64,000 bases of DNA. Origin: RGIG3009 sp045578625 (GTDB taxonomy: Bacteria; Bacillota; Clostridia; Oscillospirales; Acutalibacteraceae). The translations under genes were made by a program, and so were the position numbers. Each line of letters begins with the position of its first letter. Positions within the stretch are counted from its first letter, which is position 1. Positions 33,538 through 42,057 of this stretch are shown here, piece by piece. A model generated the notes under the pieces. It saw only the letters and a program-made list of their open reading frames with translations. It did no database searches and was not told where the DNA came from. The stretch lies in assembly GCA_045578625.1 (NCBI GenBank), contig JAZNKN010000057.1, positions 1-64,000 on the forward strand, written 5' to 3'.

Positions 33538-33897
33538 TTACCCCATAGGATGCGGCTGCTGTGCTTGGTTTTGCTCAAGATACCGACGCAACCGCTCCTC
33601 AAACAGCGCGCCGTTGCGGATGTTATGGACTACCAATTCGGAGATCAGCGGGTCGTCTGTGGCGATGTGGATGGTGCACAACCCAAACCGCTTTTGCAGA
33701 AAGGAGCGTTGTACCGCCAAGCCACGGATCTGCGACACGTTCACCGATGTTTTCACCGGAGATAAAATGCCGGTCAGCTGCGTTACGGTATCACCGCTCA
33801 GCACGTACTGTGTCCGCGTGAGCGGGAGACCGGCAAGCAACCAGCGCCGCCGTTCCGTCAAGGTGGTATCCGGTATGGTTTGTCCGGATATCGTCAT
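33538..33897 (-). CDS. Bacterial PH-domain (YdbT/bPH2-like) protein
   Basis: A 119-residue protein with one bacterial pleckstrin-homology-like domain. The signature runs SVNVSQIRGLAVQRSFLQKR then FGLCTIHIAT, as in bPH2/YdbS-YdbT proteins. Unlike YdbS/YdbT it has no transmembrane helices. The C-terminus has the LVVHNIRNGALFEERLRRYL helix. ATG 33897 follows AGGAGG by about 6 bases, and the promoter lies just upstream. It precedes the E2-like gene by 30 bases and is probably co-transcribed with it. Confidence 0.8.
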   Translation of the reverse strand: MTISGQTIPDTTLTERRRWLLAGLPLTRTQYVLSGDTVTQLTGILSPVKTSVNVSQIRGLAVQRSFLQKRFGLCTIHIATDDPLISELVVHNIRNGALFEERLRRYLEQNQAQQPHPMG

Positions 33898-33942
33898 ACG
33901 GTTTCCTCCTGTTATCGCGTAATTCGCAGTAATAACGAGCCT

Positions 33943-33971
33943 AGTATATCTCTTTTTTGTCGATTTGTCAA
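33943..33971 (-). promoter_or_regulatory. Promoter of the PH-domain gene
   Basis: On the minus strand TTGACA (33971-33966), 17-nt spacer, TATACT (33948-33943), close to consensus. Confidence 0.75.
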
Positions 33972-34001
33972 ATTCTCGCTTTCGATCCGCCAAAAAACGG
34001 C

Positions 34002-34031
34002 AAAAGCCCGACGCCGAAGCGTCGGGCTTTT
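34002..34031. terminator. Terminator downstream of the small Cys-rich genes
   Basis: Perfect 13-bp stem AAAAGCCCGACGC / GCGTCGGGCTTTT with a CGAA loop. T-rich flanks on both strands allow it to act in either direction; on the minus strand it follows the Cys-rich genes. Confidence 0.8.
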
Positions 34032-34048
34032 TTGGATAGGGCAGGGGA

Positions 34049-34168
34049 TCAGCAGCCGCAGCCGCAGTCACAGTCGCAATCGCTGTTGTTGATGAGCAGC
34101 AGGATGACGATGATGAACAGCAGCCAGGAGCAATTGGCTTCACCGCAGAACAGGTTTCTCAGACACAT
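34049..34168 (-). CDS. Tiny Cys-rich membrane protein, copy 1
   Basis: A 39-residue frame on the minus strand: MCLRNLFCGEANCSWLLFII, then a hydrophobic helix, then an acidic-Cys tail ending DCDCDCGCGC. AAAGGAG lies 8 bases before the ATG. It is a tandem paralogue of the next gene upstream, sharing MCLRNLF, the WLLFIIV helix and the GCGC end. The conserved layout, ribosome site and terminator make it a real gene. Function unknown; the Cys cluster could bind a metal (inference). Confidence 0.7.
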   Translation of the reverse strand: MCLRNLFCGEANCSWLLFIIVILLLINNSDCDCDCGCGC

Positions 34169-34196
34169 AGAAATTTCTCCTTTCTAATATGGGGGA

Positions 34197-34349
34197 TCAG
34201 CAGCCGCAACCGCAACCGTTGTTTCGGGTGGTCGTGTAGCCGTTGTCGCAGCCGTTGTTGCAGCCGTCATCGATAAGCAGGATGAGGACGATGATGAACA
34301 GCAACCAGGTGCAGTTGACGTCGCCGTTAAACAGATTCCGCAGACACAT
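34197..34349 (-). CDS. Tiny Cys-rich membrane protein, copy 2
   Basis: A 50-residue frame: MCLRNLFNGDVNCTWLLFII, hydrophobic helix, then a Cys/Asn-rich tail ending NNGCGCGC. AAAGGAGG precedes the ATG by 9 bases. It lies 28 bases upstream of copy 1, probably in the same transcript. The tail is longer than in copy 1 (C-x3-C and GCDNGY spacing). Upstream, 34350-34506 is non-coding and holds a GAAAGCC..GGGCTTTC hairpin near 34369-34388 but no clear vegetative promoter. Confidence 0.7.
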   Translation of the reverse strand: MCLRNLFNGDVNCTWLLFIIVLILLIDDGCNNGCDNGYTTTRNNGCGCGC

Positions 34350-34506
34350 AGTTCGTATCCTCCTTTCCGAAAGCCGCAAGGGGCTTTCATTTCCATACTA
34401 TGACGGCGCACCGCATCGGTGATGACTTTTTGAAAATTTAAGTAAATCGTAGAAATCGGGAGGAAATCGGAGGTATTTTCAAAAAACAGACTGGCAAAAA
34501 CCGATA

Positions 34507-34539
34507 TTTGACTTTATTTGACTTTGACTTTATTTGACT
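34507..34539 (+). promoter_or_regulatory. Tandem CtsR operators
   Basis: On the minus strand two copies of the CtsR direct-repeat box AGTCAAA-TAA-AGTCAAA lie at 34539-34523 and 34523-34507, sharing one base. Both heptads of each box match the RGTCAAA consensus. They cover the -35 box and spacer of the ctsR promoter. Confidence 0.9.
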
Positions 34540-34552
34540 TTCGAGTTATGCT
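34524..34552 (+). promoter_or_regulatory. ctsR operon promoter
   Basis: TTGACT (34524-34529), 17-nt spacer, TATGCT (34547-34552), overlapping both CtsR boxes, so CtsR binding should block RNA polymerase. Confidence 0.75.
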
Positions 34553-34573
34553 AAGAGCAAGGAAGTGAGAGCG

Positions 34574-35032
34574 ATGCGAATAAGCGATGAGATAACGGCC
34601 TATATTCTCCATATTATGGAGCAGGCGGAAAACGGTGCGGCGGAATTGCAGCGCAACGTGCTGGCAGAGGAACTTGGCTGTGTCCCCAGTCAGATCACCT
34701 ATGTGCTGTCGTCGCGTTTCACCCCTGCGCAGGGGTATTTGGTGGAGAGCCGTCGCGGCGGCGGGGGATACATCCGCATTCGCCGCGTGGTCCCGCAGGA
34801 GCAGATGACGCCGCTGATGCACGTGGTCAATTCCATCGGCGACGAGCTGGTGCCCGCAGCGGCAGAGGCGATCCTGCAGAGTATGGTCTATCAGGGCTTC
34901 ATCACACAGCGGGCTGCCGGTATTATGGCGGCGGCGCTGTCCGATCGCTGTTATCGTGAAGTACCGTCGGAGGTGCGCGACCGGTTGCGCGCATCGCTTC
35001 TCAAACAAATGCTGACAGCGTATACAATGTAA
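34574..35032 (+). CDS. ctsR: Transcriptional repressor CtsR
   Basis: A 152-residue repressor of class III heat-shock genes. The N-terminal winged-helix region (ELQRNVLAEELGCVPSQITYVL) and the glycine-rich wing ESRRGGGGYIRIRR are intact, as is the C-terminal helical domain. McsB, encoded two genes later, phosphorylates CtsR-wing arginines in Bacillus and relieves repression. AAGGAAGTGAGAG precedes ATG 34574. First gene of the ctsR-mcsA-mcsB-clpC operon, autoregulated by two CtsR boxes. Confidence 0.97.
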   Translation: MRISDEITAYILHIMEQAENGAAELQRNVLAEELGCVPSQITYVLSSRFTPAQGYLVESRRGGGGYIRIRRVVPQEQMTPLMHVVNSIGDELVPAAAEAILQSMVYQGFITQRAAGIMAAALSDRCYREVPSEVRDRLRASLLKQMLTAYTM

Positions 35033-35044
35033 GGGGGTATCGGT

Positions 35045-35536
35045 ATGCTTTGTGAACATTGCGGCAAGTACGTCGCCACCACACACGTCAAAAAGACGGT
35101 CAATGGAAAAACGAGCGAACTGCACCTGTGCGCGCATTGCGCGGCACAGCAGGGAATCGGTTCGACCTTTGGGTTTGATCTGGGAGATTTCTGGGGTTCG
35201 CTGTTTGCCGAGCCTGCCAAGCGTACGCAGGAGGACACGGTGCGTTGCCCCGATTGCGGTCGCAGTTTCCGCGAGATCGCGGAGCAGGGTCGTCCGGGTT
35301 GCGCCACCTGCTACCTGACCTTTTACGATCGGCTGCTGCCGTCGATCCAGCGGATCCACGGCAAAACGCAGCACACCGGTAAGGTGGCGGCGCAGGCAGA
35401 CGGCACGGTCAAAAAGGAACGAGAGCTACAGGCACTGCGCGATAAGCTGAACGCCTGTATCGCTGAACAGGATTACGAGACCTGCGCGCAGCTGCGCGAT
35501 CAGATCCGTGCATTGGAACAGGAGGGCGAGGCGTGA
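35045..35536 (+). CDS. mcsA: McsA, activator of the McsB arginine kinase
   Basis: A 163-residue zinc-binding protein. Four Cys pairs are visible: CEHCGKY at residues 3-6, CAHCAAQ near 28-31, CPDCG and CATC in the middle. The C-terminal part is a UvrB/UvrC-type UVR motif (LRDKLNACIAEQDYETCAQL). McsA binds and activates McsB. Its TGA overlaps the ATG of mcsB by one base. Confidence 0.95.
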   Translation: MLCEHCGKYVATTHVKKTVNGKTSELHLCAHCAAQQGIGSTFGFDLGDFWGSLFAEPAKRTQEDTVRCPDCGRSFREIAEQGRPGCATCYLTFYDRLLPSIQRIHGKTQHTGKVAAQADGTVKKERELQALRDKLNACIAEQDYETCAQLRDQIRALEQEGEA

Positions 35537-36552
35537 TGGCACTGGAAAAATGGTATCAGCGCAGCGGCGCGGACGGCGACGTTGTCATCAGCACCCGCAT
35601 CCGTCTGGCGCGCGATCTGGCACATCTGCCGTTTCCGGCGTGGATGACCGACGAGCAGCGCGAGGAGGTCATCGAGCGGGTGTTCGGTGCGTTTCCGGAG
35701 GATCAGCCGTGCGCGTTTGAACGCCGCCGTATGAGTGAGCTGTCGGCGCGTGAGCTGCTGTCGATGGTGGAACGGCATCTCATCAGCCGTGAATTTGCCC
35801 GCGACCCGCAGGGCGAGGCGTTGCTTCTTTCCGCGGACGAGAGCGTCAGCATCATGGTGGGGGAGGAGGATCATCTGCGCATTCAGGTGATGCGCCCCGG
35901 CTTTGAGCTGGACAGCGCGTGGCAGGAGGCGACCTGCTGGGACGATTATCTGGATACCCGTCTGCACTTTGCATTTGACGAGCGACTCGGCTATCTCACC
36001 CAATGCCCCACCAACCTCGGCACCGGTATGCGTGCTTCGGTGATGCTGCATCTGCCCGCCTTGCAGGAAAAGGGCATCGTTCAGCAGTTGTCCGCGACCG
36101 TGTCCAAGCTGGGCTTGACCATTCGCGGTCTGTACGGTGAGGGAAGCAAGCCGGAGGGGGCGCTGTATCAGCTGTCTAATCAGGTGACGCTGGGCATCAC
36201 CGAGCAGGAGGCGATCGACAACCTGCGCAGCATCGTCAATCAGATCGTGCGGGAGGAGCGTAGCTGCCGCGAGCAGTTTAAGGACTCGCCCGCCTTTGAG
36301 GATCGCGTGTTCCGTTCCCTCGGCATCCTGCAAAATGCCCGTCTGCTGACCGGTAACGAATTTATGATGCTCATCTCCTCGGTGCGCATCGGCGTGGCGT
36401 TGGGGATGATCCAATCGATGGATCTCAACAGTCTTAACAGTCTGCTCATCGACGCGCAGGCCGGCGCGCTGATGGAGCAAGCGGGAGAGGATCTCGACGC
36501 GTCACAGCGCGATATCCGTCGCGCCGCTCTGGTTCGTGAGCGGCTGCGCTAA
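35536..36552 (+). CDS. mcsB: Protein-arginine kinase McsB
   Basis: A 338-residue phosphagen-kinase-like enzyme that phosphorylates arginines on damaged proteins and CtsR, marking them for ClpCP. The ISTRIRLARDLAHLPFP start, the catalytic-Cys loop with CPTNLGTGMRASV and the SNQVTLGITEQEAI stretch match the family. The start ATG 35536 shares a base with the mcsA stop (TGATG), so translation is coupled. Confidence 0.95.
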   Translation: MALEKWYQRSGADGDVVISTRIRLARDLAHLPFPAWMTDEQREEVIERVFGAFPEDQPCAFERRRMSELSARELLSMVERHLISREFARDPQGEALLLSADESVSIMVGEEDHLRIQVMRPGFELDSAWQEATCWDDYLDTRLHFAFDERLGYLTQCPTNLGTGMRASVMLHLPALQEKGIVQQLSATVSKLGLTIRGLYGEGSKPEGALYQLSNQVTLGITEQEAIDNLRSIVNQIVREERSCREQFKDSPAFEDRVFRSLGILQNARLLTGNEFMMLISSVRIGVALGMIQSMDLNSLNSLLIDAQAGALMEQAGEDLDASQRDIRRAALVRERLR

Positions 36553-36566
36553 AGGAGGTTTACCGT

Positions 36567-39032
36567 ATGAAATACGTATTTAAGGGCTTTACCGAAAAAG
36601 CCAATACCGCCCTGAATCTGGCTGTGGAAGCCGCACAGATGCGGGGGCATACCTACATCGGCACCGAGCATCTGGTGCTGGGTCTGCTGCGCGAGGGGAC
36701 CGGCGTTGCGGCGTCGGTGCTGAGCGGCCGTGGGATCACGGCGGCGCAGTACGAGGCCAAGATCACCGAGAGTGAAAGCGGCGGTCAGCCCACACGGTTG
36801 TCGCCGGAGGACTTCACCCCTCGCACCAAGCGGGCGATGGAAACGGCCATTATGGAGGCGCGCGGCACGCAGCAGGGCTTGGTGGGTACCGAGCATATCC
36901 TGATGGCGATTCTGCGCGACGAGACGAGCATTGCGATGCGTCTGCTGTCCGCACTGGGTATCCGTGCGCTGGACGTGATGGAGGAGATCGCACGGATCGT
37001 CGGCAGTGCGCCGACCGACGCGGCGGCGATGGGAGCTTCGACCGGCAGTAGCAAGCCGTCGGGCAAGAGCCAGACGCCCACGCTGGACCAGTTCGGTCGC
37101 GATCTGACCGAGATGGCCAAGGCCGGCAAGCTGGATCCCGTCATCGGCCGCGCCGATGAGATCCAGCGCGTGGTGCAGATCCTATCGCGCCGTACTAAAA
37201 ATAACCCCTGCCTCATCGGTGAGCCGGGTGTCGGCAAGACCGCCGTGGCAGAGGGCTTGGCACAAAAGATCATCGCCGAGGAAGTACCGGATACCCTGCG
37301 CGGCAAGCGCGTGGTGACATTGGATCTGACCGGTATGGTCGCCGGCACCAAGTACCGCGGCGATTTTGAGGAGCGCATCAAGAACGCGCTGTCCGAGGTC
37401 GCCAAGGCGGGCGACGTGGTGCTGTTCATCGACGAGATCCACACGCTGATCGGCGCGGGTGCAGCCGAGGGCGCGGTGGATGCCGCTAACATCCTCAAAC
37501 CGTCACTGGCGCGCGGCGAGATCCAGGTCATCGGCGCGACCACGCTGGAGGAATACCGCAAGCACATCGAAAAGGACGCGGCACTGGAGCGTCGGTTCCA
37601 ACCCATCACGGTGGGCGAGCCCACGCCTGAGGAGACCGAGGAGATCCTGCGAGGTCTGCGCGATAAATACGAGGCGCACCACAAGGTCAAGATCACCGAT
37701 GAGGCGCTCCGCGCCGCGGTGCAGCTGTCCACGCGCTATATCGCGGACCGCTATCTGCCCGATAAGGCGATCGACCTCATCGACGAGGCGGCTTCGCGGG
37801 TGCGTCTGCGTTCCTTTACCGCCCCCACCGACGTGCGTCAACTGGAGGAAGAGGTCAAGCGCTTGTCCGCCGAAAAGAAATCTGCCATCAACGAGCAGGA
37901 TTTCGAGCGCGCTGCCGGTCTGCGTGACGAGGAAAAGCGCGTAACGGAGCAGCTGGAGGAGCAACGTGCGCTGTGGCAGGAAAAGAATGCCGCCGTAAGC
38001 AGCGAGGTGACCGCGAACGATATTGCGGAGATCGTCTCGGGCTGGACCGGCGTACCGGTCTCGCAGCTCACCGAAGCGGAAAGTCAGCGCCTGCTCAAGA
38101 TGGAGGCGATCCTGCACGAGCGCATCGTCGGTCAGGACGAAGCCGTCACCGCGGTGGCCAAGGCCATCCGTCGCGGTCGGGTAGGTCTGAAGGATCCGCG
38201 CCGTCCCATCGGCTCGTTCATCTTCCTCGGCCCCACCGGCGTGGGCAAGACTGAGCTGTGCAAGGCGTTGGCCGAAGCGATGTTCGGCGATGAGAACGCG
38301 ATGATCCGTCTGGATATGTCGGAATATATGGAGAAGCATACTGTGTCGCGTCTGGTCGGTTCGCCTCCGGGCTCCGTCGGCTACGACGAGGGCGGTCAGC
38401 TTACCGAGAAGATCCGCCGCAAGCCGTACACCGTTGTGCTGTTCGATGAGATCGAAAAAGCACACCCCGACGTGTTCAATATGCTGCTGCAGATCTTGGA
38501 GGACGGCGTACTGACCGATTCGCAGGGTCGTCGTGTGGACTTCAAGAACACCGTCATTATTATGACCTCTAACGTCGGCGCACGGCTCATCACCGAAAAG
38601 CGCAGTTTCGGCTTCGGCGGTGGGGAAACGGTGGGCGATGAGGAGAGCAGCCGCCGCATCCGTGAAAACGTGATGAGTGAGCTGAAAAAGACCTTCCGTC
38701 CGGAGTTTCTCAACCGTGTGGACGACACCATCGTGTTTCGTCAGCTCACCGAGGAAGATATCTGTCAGATCGCGCATCGGATGCTCGGCTCGTTGGATCG
38801 CCGTGTTCGCGATCTGGAGATCACGCTCACGGTGACCGATGAGGCGGTGGCCGAGCTGGCGCGCGTCGGCTTCGACCCGGTCTACGGCGCTCGTCCGTTG
38901 CGCCGCGCCATCCAGTCGCGGATCGAGGATCCGTTGGCGGAAAAACTGCTGGAGGGTGCGTTCCGCGCCGGCGATACCGTGACCGTGACGGTACAGGAGG
39001 GTCAGTTGGTGTTTCAGGCGAATGAGCCTTGA
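36567..39032 (+). CDS. clpC: ATP-dependent Clp protease ATP-binding subunit ClpC
   Basis: An 821-residue AAA+ unfoldase. It has two Clp-N repeats, first Walker A GEPGVGKTAVAEG (about residues 218-230), and a middle domain with a UVR-like SAINEQDFERAAGLRDEEKR. The second Walker A is GPTGVGKTELCKA (about 555-567), with Walker B LFDEIEKAHPDV. Partner of ClpP (not in window); adaptor MecA is encoded at 49376-49960. AAAGGAGG precedes the ATG. The -35 box of the rnpB promoter overlaps its stop codon. Confidence 0.97.
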   Translation: MKYVFKGFTEKANTALNLAVEAAQMRGHTYIGTEHLVLGLLREGTGVAASVLSGRGITAAQYEAKITESESGGQPTRLSPEDFTPRTKRAMETAIMEARGTQQGLVGTEHILMAILRDETSIAMRLLSALGIRALDVMEEIARIVGSAPTDAAAMGASTGSSKPSGKSQTPTLDQFGRDLTEMAKAGKLDPVIGRADEIQRVVQILSRRTKNNPCLIGEPGVGKTAVAEGLAQKIIAEEVPDTLRGKRVVTLDLTGMVAGTKYRGDFEERIKNALSEVAKAGDVVLFIDEIHTLIGAGAAEGAVDAANILKPSLARGEIQVIGATTLEEYRKHIEKDAALERRFQPITVGEPTPEETEEILRGLRDKYEAHHKVKITDEALRAAVQLSTRYIADRYLPDKAIDLIDEAASRVRLRSFTAPTDVRQLEEEVKRLSAEKKSAINEQDFERAAGLRDEEKRVTEQLEEQRALWQEKNAAVSSEVTANDIAEIVSGWTGVPVSQLTEAESQRLLKMEAILHERIVGQDEAVTAVAKAIRRGRVGLKDPRRPIGSFIFLGPTGVGKTELCKALAEAMFGDENAMIRLDMSEYMEKHTVSRLVGSPPGSVGYDEGGQLTEKIRRKPYTVVLFDEIEKAHPDVFNMLLQILEDGVLTDSQGRRVDFKNTVIIMTSNVGARLITEKRSFGFGGGETVGDEESSRRIRENVMSELKKTFRPEFLNRVDDTIVFRQLTEEDICQIAHRMLGSLDRRVRDLEITLTVTDEAVAELARVGFDPVYGARPLRRAIQSRIEDPLAEKLLEGAFRAGDTVTVTVQEGQLVFQANEP

Positions 39033-39057
39033 CAAACATCCCGGACTTTTGTACAAT
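39029..39057 (+). promoter_or_regulatory. rnpB promoter
   Basis: TTGACA (39029-39034), 17-nt spacer, TACAAT (39052-39057). The -35 box overlaps the clpC stop codon. Confidence 0.85.
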
Positions 39058-39065
39058 AAATCCTG

Positions 39066-39394
39066 CGAGTGAGCTGGGCAGTCGCGTACGCGCCGCGTAT
39101 GAGGAAAGTCCGAGCATCACAGGGTAGGATAACGGCTAACGGCCGCCGAGGGTGACCTTAGGGAAAGTGCAACAGAGATATACCGCCGTGTTCATCACGG
39201 TAAGGGTGGAAAGGCGAGGTAAGAGCTCACCGGCACACAGGAGACTGTGTGGCCCTGCAAACCCTATCCGATGCAACGCCGACTGAAGCGATACATTGAC
39301 CCGATGTGCTTCGATGGGCGGCTTGAGCTGTCTGGCAACAGGCAGTCGAGATAGATGACTGTCCACGACAGAACTCGGCTTACAGGCTCACTCG
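39066..39394 (+). ncRNA. rnpB: RNase P RNA (class A)
   Basis: The catalytic RNA of RNase P, about 329 nt. Ends were set from the P1 helix: CGAGTGAGC (39066-39074) pairs with GCTCACTCG (39386-39394). Universally conserved stretches are visible: GAGGAAAGTCCGAGC (CR I), CAGGGTAGGATAACGG, GGAAAGTGCAACAGAGA, GGTAAGAGCTCACC and CGACAGAACTCGGCTTACAG near the 3' end. The long P12-type hairpin and absence of the B-type P5.1/P15.1 layout suggest class A, as in many Clostridia. Exact ends could differ by a few bases. Confidence 0.95.
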
Positions 39395-39434
39395 ACGCGT
39401 ATCCGCCGCAAGGCGGGTGCGCGTTTCCGTTTTC
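39395..39434 (+). terminator. rnpB terminator
   Basis: ACGCGTATCCGCC-GCAA-GGCGGGTGCGCGT stem directly after P1, followed by TTCCGTTTTC. Confidence 0.7.
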
Positions 39435-39463
39435 TTGACAAATGGCATCAGTTTCGGTATACT
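39435..39463 (+). promoter_or_regulatory. Promoter of the transglutaminase-like lipoprotein
   Basis: TTGACA (39435-39440), 17-nt spacer, TATACT (39458-39463), immediately after the rnpB terminator. The predicted leader is only about 12 bases. Confidence 0.8.
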
Positions 39464-39481
39464 ACACTTGGAGGGATATGT

Positions 39482-40876
39482 ATGAAAGCTATGCGGTACT
39501 TTTTTACTGCCTTGGCAATTGTCATGACCTTTACCTGCGTCACGGGCTGCAGTTCCGATGATGCGGATACGCCAAACACCTCTGTTTCTAAGGAGGCAAC
39601 AACGATGCCGACGGTGACGACCGCAACGGTCGAAGAAGCACCGGTCACCGGCACTTATGGTACTACCACAGTCGCTGAGGGTGAAACGACGACCGCCGAG
39701 GAAGGCGAGGGGACAACGACCACTGTTGCTCCAAATGTGTCTGTAACGGCTTCGGCCGGCCAGACCACCGGCACCGACAAAACCACGGCAGTTGTCACGA
39801 CCACCAAGGCAACGACCGCCACGACCGTTTCCAAACCGGTTGTTACACCGGCTCCCACACCGGTTGCACTCACCGCATTGTCGCAGGATGACTACTACGG
39901 TTTCCAATACGTATCCGGGCAAGGCGGCTCCTTGGTGGCGGCGTACGGCTGCGTAGCCGATGGCGTTGCCGCTATGGCAGAGGAGATTTTGCTGAAGGAT
40001 GCCGGCGTTACGGTCACCGAGTCCGAACTAAAAACGGCGATGCGCTGCTACCACGCGGACTATCCGCAGCATTTCTGGTACAATGGTGCTTATAACTATG
40101 TCATGGACGGCTCCGGTACGATCTTGTCAGTCAAACCAACCTATACCATGACCGCTTCACAGAAGCAGACTGCGCAGAAAAAAGTGGACGACGTGGTGAA
40201 GGAACTACTCGGTAAGGCGGCGTACGGTCAGACGGAATATGCCCGCGAGCTGATCCTGCACGACGCATTGGCCGATCGCGTCAAGTACGTGGCCGGTACC
40301 AACGCACACAATCTGTACGGCGCACTGGTCGAGGGTAAGGCGGTTTGTGAAGGCTACGCCCGCGCGTTCCAGTATCTGCTGTATCAATCCGGTACGCAGT
40401 GCTTGTTTGTTGAAGGTACCGGCATTCGTCCGGGCGGCAGCAAGGGCGAGGCGCACGCGTGGAATGTAGTAAAGGTAGGCGGAAAATATTACCATACTGA
40501 CGTCACGTGGGACGATCAGTCGGATGCCACGATCTCGGTGATGCACGCCTTTTTCAATCTGAACGACACGCTTATCAAAGAAGGACACACCATCAGTGCT
40601 GACAATCCGTATCCCATTCCGTCCTGCAATTCGACAGCCGAGAGTTATTTCGTAAAAGGGGATATTGAGATCAAGACCTTTAGTGCAGATCGGATCGCCG
40701 AGCTGTTTGCCAAAGGGAACGGTACTGCCACGGTATACGTTTCCAAAAACACGGTCAGTGAGTTTTTGACCTGGTTCCAAGCGAACGTATCCGATATCAG
40801 TAAAAAAGCCGGTCTGTCCGGCAAGGCATTCTCCCTGCAGTATTGCGGCCGTGAGGTCGTTATCACGACAAGGTAA
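39482..40876 (+). CDS. Transglutaminase-like lipoprotein
   Basis: A 464-residue lipoprotein. The signal ends in a lipobox VTGC (Cys23). Residues about 30-125 are a low-complexity Thr-rich linker. The C-terminal two thirds contains a transglutaminase/protease-like core with Cys in GKAVCEGYARAFQYL, His in GEAHAWNVV and Asp in HTDVTWDD, the complete Cys-His-Asp triad. Such proteins may act as peptidases or crosslinkers at the cell surface; the substrate is unknown. GGAGGG precedes the ATG. Confidence 0.85.
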   Translation: MKAMRYFFTALAIVMTFTCVTGCSSDDADTPNTSVSKEATTMPTVTTATVEEAPVTGTYGTTTVAEGETTTAEEGEGTTTTVAPNVSVTASAGQTTGTDKTTAVVTTTKATTATTVSKPVVTPAPTPVALTALSQDDYYGFQYVSGQGGSLVAAYGCVADGVAAMAEEILLKDAGVTVTESELKTAMRCYHADYPQHFWYNGAYNYVMDGSGTILSVKPTYTMTASQKQTAQKKVDDVVKELLGKAAYGQTEYARELILHDALADRVKYVAGTNAHNLYGALVEGKAVCEGYARAFQYLLYQSGTQCLFVEGTGIRPGGSKGEAHAWNVVKVGGKYYHTDVTWDDQSDATISVMHAFFNLNDTLIKEGHTISADNPYPIPSCNSTAESYFVKGDIEIKTFSADRIAELFAKGNGTATVYVSKNTVSEFLTWFQANVSDISKKAGLSGKAFSLQYCGREVVITTR

Positions 40877-40905
40877 ACCATCGATTCGGAGTGGAGGAAT
40901 ATTAA

Positions 40906-41760
40906 ATGAGTAAGAAAGTCATCCTATGTGCCGATAGTACCTGCGACCTCAGTCCCGAACTGAAGGAGCGCTATGGTGTGTACACCTATCCGTTACACGT
41001 TTCGCTAGGCGAGGATACGTATCGTGACGGCGACGATTTAACTCCGGATGATATTTACCGCGTTTACAAGGAGAAAAATGTTCTCCCAAAGACGGCAGCT
41101 GTCAATATGGCGGAATATATCGACTTCTGCGGGAAGTTTATCGAGGAGGGGTACGAGGTTGTGTATATCAGCCTCGGCTCGGGCCTGTCCGCCTCGCATA
41201 ACAACTGCCGACTGGCCTCGGAGGAGCTGCCAGGTCTGTATGTGGTGGACAGCTGCAACCTGTCCACCGGCATGGGTCTGCTCGTTCTGGAAGCGGCCGA
41301 GCGCGTTGCCGCCGGTATGTCGGCCAAGCAGATCGCGGACGAGGTGCAGGCACTGGCGTGCAAGGTGGAAGCCAGCTTCGTTATCGACACGCTGGAATTT
41401 CTGCATAAAGGCGGCCGTTGCTCCGCTTTGGCAATGATGGGCGCCAACCTGCTGCAGCTCAAGCCCTGCATTGAGGTGGATAACACCAACGGCAAGATGG
41501 GCGTCAGCAAGAAATACCGTGGCTCGTTGGATAAGGCGCTGCAGCAGTACGTGTACGATCGCCTCAAGGGTCGCGATGATATTCGCACCGACCGCATCTT
41601 CATTACCCACTCCGGTATTTCGGAGGAGCGCATTGCGATCGTCAAGGCGGCGGTCGAGGAGTGCATGGCGTTTGACGAGATATTCATCACCCGCGCCGGC
41701 TGCACCATTTCCTCTCATTGCGGCCCCAACACGTTGGGCATTCTGTTTATGAAGAAATAA
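40906..41760 (+). CDS. DegV family fatty-acid-binding protein
   Basis: A 284-residue DegV-family protein. It starts with ILCADSTCDLSPEL, has the lipid-contact loops KTAAVNMAEYIDF and YISLGSGLSASHNN, and the central DTLEFLHKGGRCSA motif. DegV/FakB proteins bind a fatty acid for the kinase FakA, which is not in the window. AGTGGAGGAA precedes the ATG. It may be read with the upstream lipoprotein gene 29 bases away, as no promoter separates them. Confidence 0.93.
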   Translation: MSKKVILCADSTCDLSPELKERYGVYTYPLHVSLGEDTYRDGDDLTPDDIYRVYKEKNVLPKTAAVNMAEYIDFCGKFIEEGYEVVYISLGSGLSASHNNCRLASEELPGLYVVDSCNLSTGMGLLVLEAAERVAAGMSAKQIADEVQALACKVEASFVIDTLEFLHKGGRCSALAMMGANLLQLKPCIEVDNTNGKMGVSKKYRGSLDKALQQYVYDRLKGRDDIRTDRIFITHSGISEERIAIVKAAVEECMAFDEIFITRAGCTISSHCGPNTLGILFMKK

Positions 41761-41776
41761 CCCCTTGGAAAAGTAA

Positions 41777-41814
41777 GATGCTCACCCTGCCAGCAGGGTG
41801 AGCATCATTTTTTC
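41777..41814. terminator. Terminator after degV
   Basis: GATGCTCACCCTGC / GCAGGGTGAGCATC stem followed by ATTTTTTCT. The stop codon of the convergent small gene lies inside the hairpin. Confidence 0.85.
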
Positions 41815-42057
41815 TATCATTAGGCCTAATGCGCCGCCGAGCAGCAGCAGCAGAAACTGCCGCAGACGTCGGCGTCGGCGCGCACGGCGCAGACCGGTAT
41901 AGCCTTCTTGTGATCGCAGCATCCGCTGAGCCTCGTCGTGCAGCAGTTCTTCCGGCTCATCGGTGCACGCCGGACGCACCACCAGAAACGCCCGCTCAAA
42001 ATAGGGACTTCCGGTGCCGGTCACCTCCACGATCTGTCGGCTGACCCCTTTTATCAT
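41782..42057 (-). CDS. Small protein with C-terminal membrane helix, unknown function
   Basis: A 91-residue protein that I do not recognise by name. The N-terminal half (MIKGVSRQIVEVTGTGSPYF then ERAFLVVRP) is beta-like, a basic stretch RRARRRRRLRQ follows, and residues about 66-89 form one transmembrane helix at the C-terminus, so the soluble part should face the cytoplasm. AAAGGGGGGGG precedes the ATG. Confidence 0.6.
   Translation of the reverse strand: MIKGVSRQIVEVTGTGSPYFERAFLVVRPACTDEPEELLHDEAQRMLRSQEGYTGLRRARRRRRLRQFLLLLLGGALGLMIEKMMLTLLAG

Noticed and set aside
37503..39056. A 517-codon open frame opposite clpC
   Set aside because: Shadow frame; clpC is fully conserved and the frame overlaps the rnpB promoter.
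39655..39873. Minus-strand Val-rich frame in the lipoprotein linker
   Set aside because: Antisense of the Thr-rich linker codons (ACN read as NGT).
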